From: JAPOUP01 sp026708635
Lineage (GTDB): Bacteria; Pseudomonadota; Alphaproteobacteria; Rhodobacterales; Rhodobacteraceae
Direction of reading: 5' to 3'
Assembly (NCBI GenBank): GCA_965200115.1
Contig: OZ241336.1
Coordinates: 2,852,001-2,916,000, forward strand
DNA: 64,000 nucleotides
Positions 63,101-64,000 of this stretch are shown here, in pieces; position 1 is the first letter of the stretch, and each line of letters begins with the position of its first letter. The notes below the pieces were generated by a model. The model saw nothing but the letters and a program-made list of their open reading frames with translations, made no database searches and had not been told where the DNA came from. Made by a program: the position numbers and the translations under genes.

Positions 63101-64000
63101 GTGAGACGACCCCTGACACCAGCCGCATTCCCCGCCGTGGCCCTGGCCCTGGCCCTCGCGCTCTCCGGATGCGGGGGCGGTGGCGGGAATCCCGACCCCA
63201 ACACCCGAGGCGACGCGAACGTCACGCCGGAGGTCTCGTTCTCCGGGACCGCGGCGAGCGTGGCGGAGGACGGAACGCCCGCGATAACCGTGACCCTGAG
63301 CCGCGCGCCGGCCGAGGACGTCACGCTGAACTTCACGATAGGCGGCGACGCCGGCGGCGGCGACTACACGGGGATTTCCGGCGCTTCGGGCACGGTGACG
63401 GTCCGCGCCGGCGAGACGTCCGTCACGATCCCGGTCACGATCACCGACGACGGCGCGAACGAGCCAACGGAAACGCTTGTCCTAACCCTCGCCGCGGGTG
63501 ACGGCTACACGCTCGGTAGCGATGACACAACGTTCACCCTGACGATCACCGATGACGACCCCGCGCCAAGTTCCGGCGGTGGCGGTGGCGGAAGCGGTGG
63601 TACCCCCTCCGGCGGCGGCGGCGGAAACGGCGGCGGCGGCGATGGGAGTGGCAACGGAGGCGATGGCAACGGGAATGGCAACGGCGGTGACATGACCGGT
63701 GGGGGCGGCGATGATCTTCTGGTGGGGGAGAACTTGGCGGCGTTCAACAGAGTGATTGGTGCCGAAGTGAAGGCGCTAGAGACCGCCCTCCGGGGTCTGC
63801 CTTGCTATACGGAGTGCGGACGCATCAAGAAGCTGATCGTGGATGGGGCCAAAGACCGCATGCCGCTTACGGAGGACCAACTTGACATGGAGTTGGCTTC
63901 CAGTCGCGGTGAGCAATGGGCCAATGAACTGGAAGCCCTTCGAACAAACCTGGAAGCATCCATTGGATCGCTTGAGGGTAGAGAGACCGCGCCATATCAG
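63101..64000 (+). CDS. Calx-beta domain lipoprotein (cut by window end)
   Basis: A GTG at 63101, preceded by AAGGAG and a 13-bp direct repeat (CCCGAGATACACA twice, 63061-63087), opens a frame that stays open to base 64000 (300 codons). The start carries a lipobox (LALALSGCGGGGG). Residues about 45-155 form a Calx-beta-type domain (VSFSGTAASVAEDGTPAITV, TLSRAPAEDVTLNFTIGG, VPVTITDDGANEPTETLVL-like ending in LTITDDDP). A long Gly/Ser/Asn linker follows (about 160-205), then a helical region with the Cys pair CYTEC. A surface lipoprotein; C-terminal function unseen. Similar in plan to the previous lipoprotein. Confidence 0.85.
   Translation, partial: MRRPLTPAAFPAVALALALALSGCGGGGGNPDPNTRGDANVTPEVSFSGTAASVAEDGTPAITVTLSRAPAEDVTLNFTIGGDAGGGDYTGISGASGTVTVRAGETSVTIPVTITDDGANEPTETLVLTLAAGDGYTLGSDDTTFTLTITDDDPAPSSGGGGGGSGGTPSGGGGGNGGGGDGSGNGGDGNGNGNGGDMTGGGGDDLLVGENLAAFNRVIGAEVKALETALRGLPCYTECGRIKKLIVDGAKDRMPLTEDQLDMELASSRGEQWANELEALRTNLEASIGSLEGRETAPYQ

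Overview
The window is about 64 kb of GC-rich bacterial DNA from an alphaproteobacterium. The best lineage evidence is a TrcR (DUF1013) cell-cycle regulator, a COQ9 protein divergent from ribosomal protein S21, an RF2 gene with no programmed frameshift, and a Rhodobacter-type porin. The genus cannot be named from this sequence. Two sugar-acid or amino-acid type transport/catabolism clusters, several IS remnants and a toxin-antitoxin pair suggest a genome that gains and loses accessory genes. A marine or host-associated life would fit, but that is only an inference.

Layout. 1-12.2 kb is mostly core: a DUF924 protein cut by the window edge, an MFS permease, queA with an AsmA-like protein, a possible structured RNA ending in a perfect 17-bp hairpin, an M23 peptidase overlapping a bactofilin, a DUF2189 membrane protein, an amidase and prfB. 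12.2-14.9 kb is a small accessory patch (possible MITE, Fic protein, small unknown ORFs, IS5 remnant) lying between prfB and mrcA. Upstream of mrcA, 17.7-19.9 kb holds an IS5 remnant and a frameshifted IS1634-like element that abuts a truncated PhyH gene.

20-30 kb is a TRAP transporter locus. dctP, an enolase-superfamily dehydratase, dctQ, dctM and two PhyH dioxygenase genes run leftward, with a second enolase-superfamily gene upstream. A beta-hydroxyacid dehydrogenase and a xylose-isomerase-like TIM barrel protein are divergent. Together they look like an uptake and catabolic system for a hydroxylated or sugar-acid compound. 30.2-35.9 kb is a tight operon joining indolepyruvate ferredoxin oxidoreductase subunits to one long protein fusing a kynureninase-like PLP domain to a kynurenine-formamidase-like cyclase domain.

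36.1-41.3 kb is a segment bounded by two direct copies of the 3' part of a higA antitoxin gene. It carries a Rieske ferredoxin, a broken IS5, a fatty acid desaturase stopped by an in-frame TAG, an orphan ABC solute-binding protein and an AraC regulator. The intact HigBA pair sits at its right edge. 42.1-50.4 kb is one apparent operon: aldo/keto reductase, a LIV-type ABC transporter (two ATPases, two permeases, binding protein), a Rid protein, an SRPBCC-like protein, and an aldo/keto reductase fused to a second Rid domain. An AT-rich palindrome lies just upstream.

50.4-58.1 kb is core again (TIGR04076 protein, dnaX-ybaB-recR, DUF6868, trcR, quinone oxidoreductase, coq9, rpsU). 58.1-64 kb is accessory or surface-related: a frameshifted unknown gene, an HTH regulator, a 21-bp tandem repeat array, a porin, and two lipoproteins, the second cut by the window end.
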